A stretch of DNA of 64,000 bases from Mariniflexile sp044335535 (GTDB lineage: Bacteria > Bacteroidota > Bacteroidia > Flavobacteriales > Flavobacteriaceae): positions 1 through 64,000 of the forward strand of contig NZ_JBIQVZ010000009.1 in NCBI RefSeq assembly GCF_044335535.1, given 5' to 3'. Positions 17,204 to 25,401 of the stretch are shown one piece after another. Numbering within the stretch: the first letter of the stretch is position 1; each line of letters opens with the position of its first letter. A program made the translations under genes and the position numbers. Under the pieces are notes generated by a model. The model worked only from the letters and a program-made list of their open reading frames with translations. It was not told where the DNA came from and did not search any database.

Positions 17204-18409
17204 TTATAGTTTGAAATATTTAATATAAGTATCTAAATCTTTATCACCACGACCAGATAAACTGACTACCACAACATCGTTTGGTTTGAATTTTTTCTGT
17301 TCAAAAATAGCTAAGGCATGCGAGCTCTCAATGGCTGGAATGATGCCTTCTAACTTGCATAATTCTAAACCTGCTTTCATAGCTTCATCATCGGTAATAG
17401 ACATGAATTCGGCACGGCCCGTTTTAGCCAAATGGGAATGCATGGGGCCAACACCAGGATAATCCAATCCTGCCGAAATAGAATAGGGCTCAGTGATTTG
17501 CCCATCTTTGGTTTGCATTAAAAGGGTTTTACAACCATGAATGATGCCTTCTTTGCCCAATACAGAAGTGGCAGCACTTTCGCCAGAATCGACACCTAAA
17601 CCAGCAGCTTCAACCGCGATAATGTTCACATTTTTTTCATGTAAAAAGTGGTAATAAGTACCAGCGGCATTGCTGCCACCACCAATACAAGCGACAACGT
17701 AATCGGGATTTTCACGGTTCTCGTGTTCTTTTAATTGCCATTTGATTTCTTCTGAAATCACCGATTGAAAACGCGTTACCATATCTGGATAGGGATGTGG
17801 ACCAATGGCAGAACCAATGATGTAATGCGTATCTACAGGATTGTTAATCCAATCGCGAATGGCTTCATTGGTAGCGTCTTTTAAAGTACGACTTCCTGAT
17901 AATGCAGGAACTACGGTGGCACCTAACATTTTCATACGGGCCACATTGGGTGCTTGTCGTGCAATATCGATTTCACCCATATAAACAATACATTCCAGTC
18001 CCATTAAAGCACAAACTGTTGCGGTTGCCACACCATGCTGACCTGCTCCAGTTTCGGCAATAATACGGTGTTTGCCTAAACGCTTTGCCATTAAAATTTG
18101 CCCAATGGTGTTGTTGATTTTGTGAGCACCTGTATGGTTTAAATCTTCACGCTTTAAATAAATTTTGGTATGGTATTTTTCTGAAAGACGTTTTGCAAAA
18201 TAGAGTGGGGAAGGACGCCCTACATAATCTTTTAAAAGCTGATTGAACTCTTTTTTAAAATCTGGTTCTGCCATTATTTTTAAATAATTTTGGCGTAACT
18301 CTTCTACATTAGGATAGAGCATTTCAGGTATATATGCACCTCCAAATTCACCATAATAACCTTTTTCGTTTACATTATAATTCATCTGATTATATTTATT
18401 GTTTTTCAA
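17204..18409 (-). CDS. trpB: Tryptophan synthase beta chain
   Basis: A 401-residue PLP enzyme that joins indole and serine. The PLP lysine is in LNHTGAHKINNTIGQ, the catalytic Glu is in AETGAGQHGVAT, and the glycine-rich phosphate loop is CIGGGSNAAG. The C-terminal LSGRGDKDLDTY is typical. The start at 18409 gives eight residues (KNNKYNQ) before a second ATG at 18385, and the shorter start is equally plausible. The 66-base gap to trpF and the order match a single operon. Confidence 0.96.
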   Translation of the reverse strand: MKNNKYNQMNYNVNEKGYYGEFGGAYIPEMLYPNVEELRQNYLKIMAEPDFKKEFNQLLKDYVGRPSPLYFAKRLSEKYHTKIYLKREDLNHTGAHKINNTIGQILMAKRLGKHRIIAETGAGQHGVATATVCALMGLECIVYMGEIDIARQAPNVARMKMLGATVVPALSGSRTLKDATNEAIRDWINNPVDTHYIIGSAIGPHPYPDMVTRFQSVISEEIKWQLKEHENRENPDYVVACIGGGSNAAGTYYHFLHEKNVNIIAVEAAGLGVDSGESAATSVLGKEGIIHGCKTLLMQTKDGQITEPYSISAGLDYPGVGPMHSHLAKTGRAEFMSITDDEAMKAGLELCKLEGIIPAIESSHALAIFEQKKFKPNDVVVVSLSGRGDKDLDTYIKYFKL

Positions 18410-18475
18410 TGGTCAGATGTTACATCCATAATCATACCTCCGTGTTTTAATGGTATTTTTGGTATGGATGTTTCA

Positions 18476-19162
18476 TCATTTAAAAATCAGTTTATTTCTA
18501 AATTCGTTTAACTTTTTAATATTCTTTAATCCTGGCTCCAATTCAAATTTGCTATTTACATCAATAGCAAAACAATATTTTGAAGCTGTATGTTGTTTAA
18601 ATTCCTTAATTTTTTCTACTTCATTTAATCCGATACCACCACTTAAAAAAAATGGTTTGGTTGAAGGATAGTTGTTTAAAACATTCCAATCGAAAGTGTA
18701 ACCATTACCTCCGGGTAATTTTCCTTTGGTGTCAAACAGGAAATAATCGCAAAAGGCTTCGTATGCTTTTAAAATCCCAAAATCGAATGTTTCTTTTATT
18801 GAAAATACTTTGATTATTTCTAGTTTCCCATCAATCTGAACTTGTTTCAGATTCTCATGATGTGATGCTGAAACAAGTTCAGCATGACGTTTTTTTAAAG
18901 CGTCACAATATTCAGGTGTTTCTTTACCATGAAGTTGTACGGCTTGTAAATTATGGGTGTTTATTTTCTCCATAACAATGGCGATGTCCTCATCAACAAA
19001 AACACCTACTTTCTTTATTGATTTTGGTAATTCGGATATGTTTTCAGAATCAAAGTATCTTGCAGATTTATCATAAAATATAAACCCAAGATAGTCTGGT
19101 TGCAAAGCTGCAACTTGTTCTATATTGTCTTGATATTTCATGCCGCAAACCTTTAATTTCAT
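18476..19162 (-). CDS. trpF: Phosphoribosylanthranilate isomerase with an inserted repeat-encoded segment
   Basis: A 228-residue TIM barrel catalysing the third step of tryptophan synthesis. The catalytic Cys is in KVCGMKY and the catalytic Asp in YFLFDTKGKLPGG. The phosphate site includes FLSGGIGLNEV. Residues about 92-111 (RHAELVSASHHENLKQVQID) are not family sequence. They are the translation of an interspersed palindromic repeat at 18829-18889 inserted in frame, which explains why the protein is about 20 residues longer than usual TrpF. The insert follows a surface helix (PEYCDALKK), so the fold may tolerate it. The stop region of trpC overlaps this start by four bases. Confidence 0.93.
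   Translation of the reverse strand: MKLKVCGMKYQDNIEQVAALQPDYLGFIFYDKSARYFDSENISELPKSIKKVGVFVDEDIAIVMEKINTHNLQAVQLHGKETPEYCDALKKRHAELVSASHHENLKQVQIDGKLEIIKVFSIKETFDFGILKAYEAFCDYFLFDTKGKLPGGNGYTFDWNVLNNYPSTKPFFLSGGIGLNEVEKIKEFKQHTASKYCFAIDVNSKFELEPGLKNIKKLNEFRNKLIFK
18836..18882. repeat. Palindromic interspersed repeat inside trpF
   Basis: CTGAACTTGTTTCAG and CTGAAACAAGTTCAG form a perfect 15-base inverted repeat with a 17-base loop. CATGACG/CATCAATCTG-type ends extend the unit to about 18829-18889. Repeats translating as RHAELVSAS ... KQVQ/RDD are widespread in bacterial genomes, usually between genes. Here it lies inside an essential biosynthetic gene and keeps the frame. Confidence 0.85.
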
Positions 19163-19944
19163 TTTTCTAATTTTTTAATAAATTGTTTTGCACTCTCACC
19201 CGCATTATCGGTTTTCATAAAGTTTTCACCAATTAAAAACCCTTTATATCCATAAGGCTGTAATTCTTTAATGGCTTCAATATTACTAATACCACTTTCC
19301 GATACTTTTACAAAATCGTTTGGAATGAGCTCACTTAGCTTTTTACTTGTTTCTAAACTTACGTCGAAGGTTTTTAAATTTCGGTTATTTACGCCTAACA
19401 TATCCAAACTTGGCATGATGGATTTATGTAATTCTTCTTCATTATGAACTTCTAATAGGACATCCAAGTTTAGACTTTTAGCAAATTCTGAAAATTGTTT
19501 AATGTCCTCTTTTGTTAAAATAGCAGCAATAAGTAAAATAACATCTGCGCCATAAGCTCTGGCTTCCAATAGTTGATATTCATCTATAATAAATTCTTTG
19601 CGTAAAAGTGGTAAATTACAACTGGCTCTTGCTGTTAGCAAATCGTCTAGAGAACCTCCAAAATATTTGCCATCGGTTAAAACAGACATACCACAAACAC
19701 CTGCATTTTCATAACCTTTTGCAACATCAAACACATTTAAATTTTGATTGATAACTGATTTTGATGGCGATCTGCGTTTATGTTCTGCAATAATTCCTGT
19801 TTGGCTATTGCGTAATCTATTTGCTAATGATATGGTTTCCCTTTCAAACAACACCGACTGTTCCAATTGTTTTATTGGAATTAACGATTTTCGCAAATCG
19901 ACTTCCATGCGTTTATCGGCTATAATTTTATCTAGAATGTTCAT
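19159..19944 (-). CDS. trpC: Indole-3-glycerol phosphate synthase
   Basis: A 261-residue TIM barrel that closes the indole ring. Family motifs are IIAEHKRRSPSK (substrate Lys and phosphate contact), SVLTDGKYFGGSLDDL, LLRKEFIIDEYQ, and LGVNNRNLKTF near residue 180. The end KVSESGISNIEAIKELQPYGYKGFLIGENFM is also typical. It overlaps trpD and trpF by four bases on either side, showing tight translational coupling. Confidence 0.96.
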   Translation of the reverse strand: MNILDKIIADKRMEVDLRKSLIPIKQLEQSVLFERETISLANRLRNSQTGIIAEHKRRSPSKSVINQNLNVFDVAKGYENAGVCGMSVLTDGKYFGGSLDDLLTARASCNLPLLRKEFIIDEYQLLEARAYGADVILLIAAILTKEDIKQFSEFAKSLNLDVLLEVHNEEELHKSIMPSLDMLGVNNRNLKTFDVSLETSKKLSELIPNDFVKVSESGISNIEAIKELQPYGYKGFLIGENFMKTDNAGESAKQFIKKLEK

Positions 19945-20933
19945 TTACTTAACTCTTGAATGGTTTGTAATGCTTTTAATCCTTTTCCACTTAATAAAGA
20001 TTCTTTTGCCAAATCAAATCCTTGTTTGTGGTCCATTTGATTGGTGGTTGCTATCGCTAAACCAGCATTGGCACAAACTACATTGTTTTGTTGTTCTGTT
20101 CCTTTTCCTTGTATAACGTCCATGAAAATTTTGGCAGAAGCTTCAACCGTATTTCCTCCAAAAATGGATTCTTGCGTTATTTCTGAAAGCCCTAAATCTT
20201 CTGGGGAAAACATAGTTTCGGCATGGTTTGAAATGACTTTAGTTGGTCCTGTTAATGAAATTTCATCATAACCATCTAATGCATGAACTATGGAATAGTT
20301 TTTATCAGTATTTTGATATAAATAGCCATAAAGACGAAGTAATTCCAAGTTGAAAACGCCCACCATTTGGTTTTTAGGAAACGATGGATTTACCATAGGG
20401 CCTAACATATTGAAAAATGTTTTTACGCCCAATTCACGACGAATAGGTGCGACATTTTTCATGGCAGGGTGGAAGAGTGGTGCGTGCAACACACAAATAC
20501 CAGCTTTATCTATCGAGCGTTTTAAGAAATCTTCATCATTTGAAAATTTTATACCTAAATATTCCATAACATTTGATGAACCACAAGCCGAAGATACGCC
20601 GTAATTACCATGTTTTGCCACATTAACTCCTGCTCCTGCAGTTACAAATGATGCTAAGGTTGAAATGTTAAATGTATCTTTTCCATCGCCACCAGTTCCA
20701 CATAAATCAATGGCGTTAAAATCCTTTAAATCAATAGGGATGCATAATTCTAAAAGGGCATCACGAAAGCCCCGCAATTCTTCAAGCGTGATACTTCGCA
20801 TCATAAAAACGGTTAGAAATGCTGCAATTTGACTTTGATTATAATCGCCTTTAGAGATTTTTACCAAAACCTGTTTCGCTTCATCACTGGAAATGCTTTC
20901 GTGGTTTATAAGTCTGTTTAATATGTTTTTCAT
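19941..20933 (-). CDS. trpD: Anthranilate phosphoribosyltransferase
   Basis: A 330-residue transferase that attaches phosphoribose to anthranilate. The PRPP-binding loop is seen in DLCGTGGDGKDTFNISTLA. KHGNYGVSSACGSSNVMEYLG and RRELGVKTFFNMLGPMVNP are the other conserved blocks. The start codon lies close to a heptamer tandem array that fills most of the gap to trpG. Confidence 0.96.
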   Translation of the reverse strand: MKNILNRLINHESISSDEAKQVLVKISKGDYNQSQIAAFLTVFMMRSITLEELRGFRDALLELCIPIDLKDFNAIDLCGTGGDGKDTFNISTLASFVTAGAGVNVAKHGNYGVSSACGSSNVMEYLGIKFSNDEDFLKRSIDKAGICVLHAPLFHPAMKNVAPIRRELGVKTFFNMLGPMVNPSFPKNQMVGVFNLELLRLYGYLYQNTDKNYSIVHALDGYDEISLTGPTKVISNHAETMFSPEDLGLSEITQESIFGGNTVEASAKIFMDVIQGKGTEQQNNVVCANAGLAIATTNQMDHKQGFDLAKESLLSGKGLKALQTIQELSK

Positions 20934-20960
20934 TTAATAGATAATAGATAATAGACTATA

Positions 20961-21100
20961 GTCTTCAGTGTTCAGTGTTCAGTGTTCAGTCTTCAGTGTT
21001 CAGTGTTCAGTCTTCAGTGTTCAGTCTTCAGTGTTCAGTGTTCGGTCTTCAGTGTTCGGTCTTCAGTCTTCGGTCTTCAGTCTTCGGTCTTCAGTCTCAA
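20961..21100. repeat. Tandem array of 20 heptamer units (consensus GTSTTCR)
   Basis: Twenty consecutive 7-base units of the form GTGTTCA, GTCTTCA, GTGTTCG or GTCTTCG run without interruption. The array fills most of the trpD-trpG gap. It enters the 3' end of trpG, supplying about its last six codons and its stop codon. A second, shorter heptamer array (unit GAGTTCR) lies at 28527-28568. Confidence 0.85.
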
Positions 21101-21667
21101 GTCTATATTCAGCCAATTCTTTAAAATCTGTTTCCCGTTAGGTGTTAAAACCGATTCGGGATGGTATTGCACCCCTTTAACATCGTACACTTTATGGCGT
21201 AACGACATCACTTGTCCGTTGGCATCAAAAGATGTTGCTTCCAAGCTATCCGGTAAATCTGGACTTACCACCCATGAGTGATAACGGCCAACTTCAATCT
21301 CTTTGTCCATGCCTTTAAATAAGGATTCATCGTCAACAGTAATGGTCACTTTTGTTGCAACGCCATGATAAACATCTTCTAGGTTTATGAGTGAACCTCC
21401 AAAAACTTCAGCAATGGCTTGTTGTCCCAAACAAACTCCTAAGATGCTTTTTGTTGGCGCAAAGCGTTCAATAATGGGTTTTAATAACCCAGCCTCATCT
21501 GGAATCCCTGGACCTGGTGATAATACAATTTTATCAAAAGGTTCTACATCATCCAAAGTTAATTTATCGTTTCTAACAACGGTAACATGGCAGTTTAAAT
21601 CTTCTAAATAATGCACCAGATTGTAAGTGAAACTGTCGTAATTATCTATAACTAATACGTTTGTCAT
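21077..21667 (-). CDS. trpG: Anthranilate synthase component II (glutamine amidotransferase)
   Basis: A 196-residue class I amidotransferase that supplies ammonia to TrpE. The catalytic Cys is in ILGVCLGQQAIAEVFGG and the His-Glu pair in VQYHPESVLTP. The first block is VIDNYDSFTYNLVHYL. The last residues (RLKTED) are encoded by the heptamer array and are not family sequence. Genes of this type may also serve folate synthesis (pabA), but the position between trpE and trpD makes tryptophan the main role. Confidence 0.95.
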   Translation of the reverse strand: MTNVLVIDNYDSFTYNLVHYLEDLNCHVTVVRNDKLTLDDVEPFDKIVLSPGPGIPDEAGLLKPIIERFAPTKSILGVCLGQQAIAEVFGGSLINLEDVYHGVATKVTITVDDESLFKGMDKEIEVGRYHSWVVSPDLPDSLEATSFDANGQVMSLRHKVYDVKGVQYHPESVLTPNGKQILKNWLNIDLRLKTED

Positions 21668-21673
21668 CTTTTT

Positions 21674-21692
21674 TATTCCTGCGAAAGCAGGA
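21674..21692. repeat. Short hairpin repeat (ATTCCTGC GAAA GCAGGAA)
   Basis: A short palindrome lying just before the trpG start on the minus strand, between trpE and trpG. It is nearly the same as the copy at 21772-21790. This repeat type is widely scattered in bacterial genomes and resembles the short ATTCC...GGAAT repeats known from Neisseria. Confidence 0.6.
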
Positions 21693-21771
21693 AGCTGTTT
21701 TTTAATTAATTTAATTTTTTAGCCATAAATACACGAATGTATTTCTTGACGTATATTTTTTATTTTAAAAG

Positions 21772-21790
21772 ATTCCTGCCACGCAGGAAT
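21772..21790. repeat. Short hairpin repeat (ATTCCTGC CAC GCAGGAAT)
   Basis: A perfect 8-base inverted repeat that abuts the trpE stop codon at 21791-21793. No T run follows on the minus strand, so strong termination is unlikely. Confidence 0.6.
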
Positions 21791-23194
21791 TTATATAGTT
21801 TCTGCTAATTCAATAGCTTTTGTTAGGGCTCCTAATTTGTTATACACTTCCTGTAATTCGTTTTCTGGACTTGATTTTGATACAATTCCAGCACCGGCTT
21901 GCCAATGCAGTTTATGATTTTTACTTAAAAAGGTACGAATCATGATGGCATGGTTAAAGTTACCTTCAAAATCCATAAATCCAATGGCACCACCATAAAA
22001 AGAGCGGCTTGTTTTTTCGTATTCTTCAATAAGTTGCATGGCTCTGTGTTTTGGCGCGCCACTTAAGGTACCAGCAGGAAAGGTGTCGGCAACTACTTGC
22101 ATCGTTGCCGTTTCTTTATGTTTTTGCCCGGTGACTTTACTAACCAAATGGATAACATGTGAGAAAAACTGAACCTCACGATAGGTATCGACAGTAACAT
22201 GGCTTCCATGTCGGCTTAAATCGTTTCTAGCCAAATCTACTAACATAACATGTTCAGCATTTTCTTTAGCATCTTCAACTAGTTTTTTTGCTAATTCGGC
22301 ATCTTGTATATCGTTTCCAGTACGTTTAAAAGTGCCTGCTATAGGATGAATTTCAGCTTTTCCATCGCTAACAATTAATTGCGCTTCTGGCGAGCTTCCA
22401 AAAATTTTAAAGTTTCCGTAATCGAAGTAGAATAAATACGGTGACGGATTGATACTTCTTAAAGCACGGTACACATTGAACTCATCACCTTTAAATTCTT
22501 GAGAAAAACTTTTTGAAAGCACCAGTTGGAATACATCACCACGACCACAATGTTTTTTTGCTAATTCTACATGGTGTTTGTATTCGTCGTCTGTTAAATT
22601 AGAAGTAATGTTTCCATTTGAAGAAAAGTTGTAAGACGCAAAGTTTTTTACTTTGATTAAATGATCTATTTCTTCAATGTTAGGTTCGGAATTAAAACAA
22701 TGTGCAAAAATGTATGCTTCATTTTTATGGTGATTTATAGCTATAATATTTTGATAAACAGCATAATTAACGTCGGGTATTGCTATTGAATTTTCTTTTT
22801 TTGAAATTTCTATATCCTCAAAATACCGTACCGCATCATAGGCAATATATCCAAAAATACCGTTATTTATAAATTTGAATTCTTCTTCAGAATTTACTTT
22901 AAAGCGTTTCGTGAATTGGTTAATTTCTTCAGAAACATCAGAGCTTTCGGTTATTGGATTTGAAGTTTGACTTCCATCAGGAAACGTTTGAAAAATAGTT
23001 TCGTTTTCAACTTTAATAGTAGCAATGGGATTAAAACAGATATATGAAAAACTGTTGTCGTTCGCATGATAATCGCTACTTTCAAGCAATATACTGTTTG
23101 GGTATTTGTCTCTTATTTTCAAATAAATACTAACAGGCGTAATCGTATCTGCAAGAATTTTTTTGTAGTGCGTGTATAAATTAAATTTGTCCAT
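21791..23194 (-). CDS. trpE: Anthranilate synthase component I
   Basis: A 467-residue chorismate-using enzyme that makes anthranilate with TrpG. The N-terminal feedback region includes SILLESSDYHANDNSFSYI (the LLES tryptophan-binding motif). The C-terminal chorismate-binding domain carries GDVFQLVLSKSF, PSPYLFYFD, IHPIAGTFKRTG and GTLSGAPKHRAMQLI. It is the first structural gene of the operon. A hairpin terminator and a Trp-rich leader peptide lie in front of it. Confidence 0.96.
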   Translation of the reverse strand: MDKFNLYTHYKKILADTITPVSIYLKIRDKYPNSILLESSDYHANDNSFSYICFNPIATIKVENETIFQTFPDGSQTSNPITESSDVSEEINQFTKRFKVNSEEEFKFINNGIFGYIAYDAVRYFEDIEISKKENSIAIPDVNYAVYQNIIAINHHKNEAYIFAHCFNSEPNIEEIDHLIKVKNFASYNFSSNGNITSNLTDDEYKHHVELAKKHCGRGDVFQLVLSKSFSQEFKGDEFNVYRALRSINPSPYLFYFDYGNFKIFGSSPEAQLIVSDGKAEIHPIAGTFKRTGNDIQDAELAKKLVEDAKENAEHVMLVDLARNDLSRHGSHVTVDTYREVQFFSHVIHLVSKVTGQKHKETATMQVVADTFPAGTLSGAPKHRAMQLIEEYEKTSRSFYGGAIGFMDFEGNFNHAIMIRTFLSKNHKLHWQAGAGIVSKSSPENELQEVYNKLGALTKAIELAETI

Positions 23195-23210
23195 TTAAAA
23201 TGTCTTTGTC

Positions 23211-23230
23211 ATTTCCGCAAAGGCGGAAAT
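23211..23230. repeat. Short hairpin repeat (ATTTCCGC AAAG GCGGAAAT)
   Basis: A perfect 8-base palindrome between the trp attenuator and the trpE start. It is another member of the short hairpin set seen in the trp gaps. Confidence 0.55.
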
Positions 23231-23260
23231 CTTTTTTTATTACTCTATTTTATACTTTAC

Positions 23261-23292
23261 AAAAAAGGCTTGTCGTGAACGACAAGCCTTTT
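23261..23292 (-). terminator. trp attenuator: rho-independent terminator upstream of trpE
   Basis: On the minus strand AAAAGGCTTGTCG, loop TTCA, CGACAAGCCTTTT form a perfect 13-base stem that runs into six T in total. It lies 34 bases after the leader peptide stop and about 70 bases before trpE, so it can only act on the operon itself. The loop segment TTCACGA can pair with TCGTGAA in the last codons of the leader peptide. This offers a simple alternative (antiterminator) pairing. Confidence 0.85.
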
Positions 23293-23325
23293 GAATATTT
23301 TTTAAGTTTTAAATATACTAGGGTT

Positions 23326-23388
23326 TTACTTCACGAAACGTAAGTTTAGAAAGGACCACCACCAAGTATTATTTAAAATTGATTTCAA
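23326..23388 (-). CDS. trp leader peptide with three tandem Trp codons (TTG start)
   Basis: A 20-residue frame reads (TTG)KSILNNTWWWSFLNLRFVK and stop. Three adjacent TGG codons at 23356-23364 are the hallmark of tryptophan attenuation: a ribosome stalls there when charged tRNA-Trp is scarce and so changes the folding of the downstream RNA. No ATG exists in this frame, so a TTG start at 23388 is proposed. A promoter at 23418-23448 would begin the RNA about 20 bases before it, which supports that start. The attenuator terminator follows 34 bases after the stop. Confidence 0.82.
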   Translation of the reverse strand: MKSILNNTWWWSFLNLRFVK

Positions 23389-23417
23389 TTTTTTTTGTTT
23401 TTTTGTTTTAACGAGTT

Positions 23418-23448
23418 CAAATATAGAAATGAAAATATAATTACACAA
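23418..23448 (-). promoter_or_regulatory. trp operon promoter (TTG-N20-TATATTTG)
   Basis: On the minus strand TTG at 23446-23448 is followed after 20 bases by TATATTTG at 23418-23425. This fits the flavobacterial promoter pattern TTG-N17-23-TAnnTTTG. Transcription would start near 23411, just before the leader peptide. Confidence 0.65.
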
Positions 23449-23610
23449 TATTTCAAGTTAATTTTTGCATAAAATAATGTTAAACGGTCTAATAACCTTG
23501 AAGTATTAATTATTTTTATATCTAAAATGATATTTTATTAAACAAGAAAAGAGAAAAGAGAGGTAAGAATCTAAAATTCCAAAACTTTGAAACTTTGTAA
23601 CTAAAAAAAC

Positions 23611-24147
23611 ATGAAATTTAAAGCACTACTTATCACACTACTTGTTTTTGTAAGCTGTAATAATAAAGAGAAAAAAACAGATACTGCTAGTAATAATAGC
23701 ACTGTTGAAAAGCAAAGTGAAGCTGATTTAGATTTAGAAGTATACGATTTTAATGGTTTTGAAAAGTTTCTTAATAAAAAGGACGATAAGATTCACGTTA
23801 TAAATTTTTGGGCAACTTGGTGCGCGCCTTGTGTAAAAGAGTTGCCATATTTCGAAAAATTACATGCAGAATATGCTAATAAAAATGTTGAAGTGTTGTT
23901 GGTGAGTTTGGATTTTCCACATTTATATGATTCGAAGCTGAAACCTTTTATAAAGAACAAAAAACTAAAATCGAAAGTAATAGCTTTGGATGATGTAGAT
24001 ATGAATACTTGGATACCTAAAGTAGATGAAACATGGTCTGGTTCTATACCAGCTACCATAATTTATAAAAATAATGAGCGTAAGTTTTTTGAGCAATCTT
24101 TTACCTTCGAAGCATTAGAAACAGAAGTCAAACAATTTTTAAAATAG
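23611..24147 (+). CDS. TlpA/ResA-like thioredoxin lipoprotein
   Basis: A 178-residue protein with a lipoprotein signal (LLITLLVFVSC with Cys near residue 17) and a thioredoxin fold. The redox motif is WCAPC in INFWATWCAPCVKELPYF, and the cis-Pro region is GSIPATIIY. It is expected to be anchored in the envelope and to reduce disulfides in client proteins such as apocytochromes, though no cytochrome gene is near. The next gene, also a thioredoxin-fold protein, starts six bases downstream. Its promoter must lie in the gap shared with the divergent trp leader. Confidence 0.88.
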   Translation: MKFKALLITLLVFVSCNNKEKKTDTASNNSTVEKQSEADLDLEVYDFNGFEKFLNKKDDKIHVINFWATWCAPCVKELPYFEKLHAEYANKNVEVLLVSLDFPHLYDSKLKPFIKNKKLKSKVIALDDVDMNTWIPKVDETWSGSIPATIIYKNNERKFFEQSFTFEALETEVKQFLK

Positions 24148-24153
24148 AAAATA

Positions 24154-24774
24154 ATGAACAAGACGATCAAATTAATTTCCGCAGCTGTTATTGTGCTGTG
24201 CATTAGTGCATTTACAATTCATAAAACAACTTTTGGTGAAGGTTACAAAATAGGCGATGTAGCCGAAGATTTTTCACTTAAAAATATTGATGGAAAAATG
24301 GTATCCTTGTCAGATTATAAAAAAGCAAAAGGATTTATAGTAATATTTACCTGTAACACCTGTCCGTATGCAGTGGCTTATGAAGACAGGATTATAGCTT
24401 TAGATAAAAAGTATGCACCAAAAGGCTATCCCGTCATTTCGATTATGCCCAATAATGTATCTATAAAACAAGGTGACAATTTAGAAGCTATGAAGCAAAG
24501 AGCCAGCGAAAAAGGATTTACATTTCCTTATCTAATTGATGAAGAACAAAAAGTATTTCCAAAGTTTGGGGCTACCAAAACACCACATATGTTTGTACTG
24601 CAAAAAACAGAAAAAGGCAATGTTGTTAAGTATATAGGAGCTATTGATGATAATTATAAAGATGCATCGGCTGTATCGACGAAGTATGTTGAAAAAGCAG
24701 TTGAAGCCTTATTACAAGGAAAAGAGGTTGAGCAAACCGAAACGAAAGCAATAGGTTGTACTATTAAAGTATAG
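24154..24774 (+). CDS. Exported thioredoxin-fold protein with CNTCPYA motif
   Basis: A 206-residue protein with an N-terminal signal or anchor (LISAAVIVLCISAF). A peroxiredoxin/redoxin domain follows (DVAEDFSLKNIDGKMVSLSDY, then FIVIFTCNTCPYAVAYEDRI). The CxxC pair precedes Pro as in other members. KTPHMFVL carries the cis-Pro. It probably works in envelope thiol chemistry with the lipoprotein encoded just upstream. The substrate is unknown. Confidence 0.85.
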   Translation: MNKTIKLISAAVIVLCISAFTIHKTTFGEGYKIGDVAEDFSLKNIDGKMVSLSDYKKAKGFIVIFTCNTCPYAVAYEDRIIALDKKYAPKGYPVISIMPNNVSIKQGDNLEAMKQRASEKGFTFPYLIDEEQKVFPKFGATKTPHMFVLQKTEKGNVVKYIGAIDDNYKDASAVSTKYVEKAVEALLQGKEVEQTETKAIGCTIKV

Positions 24775-24898
24775 CATTTTTATTAAATGGATGTTTAAAA
24801 AATGGTTAAAGAAATCTAAAGTGTAATACTTTGGATTTTTTTTCGTCTATAAATTTTAGAAGTATTAAATTTGTATCATACAAATAGATTAAATAACA

Positions 24899-25216
24899 AT
24901 GGAAGATTTATCGCAAGAAGAATGGGCATCACAATTAAAGAATGACAAAAATGCAGTCGTATTGGATGTAAGAACCGATGCCGAAGTAGCCGATGGTATT
25001 ATACCAAATGCTATTCATATAGATATACATAAAGGTCAGGATTTTATAGATGAAATTGAAGCCTTAGATAAGGACAAAAATTATTATGTGTACTGCCGTT
25101 CGGGAAATAGAAGTGGTCAAGCCTGTGCCATTATGGATCAGTTAGGTTTTGAAAATGCCTATAATCTAGAAGGAGGTATTTTGGAATGGGAAGGTGACTT
25201 GGTATCTATAGACTAA
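24899..25216 (+). CDS. Single-domain rhodanese-like protein
   Basis: A 105-residue rhodanese domain with no signal peptide. The active-site loop YVYCRSGNRSGQAC supplies the catalytic Cys, and VLDVRTDAEVADGIIPNAIHI is the typical first half. Such proteins carry sulfane sulfur in the cytoplasm. The 125-base gap upstream suggests its own promoter. Confidence 0.92.
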   Translation: MEDLSQEEWASQLKNDKNAVVLDVRTDAEVADGIIPNAIHIDIHKGQDFIDEIEALDKDKNYYVYCRSGNRSGQACAIMDQLGFENAYNLEGGILEWEGDLVSID

Positions 25217-25401
25217 ACAAACAATAGACGTTTGGTTTTGTGATTTTTAACCGTTTTAATCTATGATTTGCTCTTTGAGCTTATTTTTGAGCACTTTGCC
25301 TTTTTTATTTTAAGCTGCAAGTTCTTTTTCCTAATTTTGTAAGAAGTTAGGAGTTAATACTTTAACTTAAGGACCAATTATTAAATTAATCCAAGTTTAT
25401 T

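Noticed and set aside
20041..20604. Plus-strand open frames inside trpD
   Set aside because: They are antisense shadows of a well-conserved gene with no family character.
20961..21100. Possible CRISPR-like array
   Set aside because: Units are only seven bases, directly adjacent and without spacers. This is a simple tandem repeat.
23195..23610. T-box or other riboswitch upstream of trpE
   Set aside because: There is no T-box-like conserved stem or sequence; the Trp-rich leader frame and terminator account for the region.
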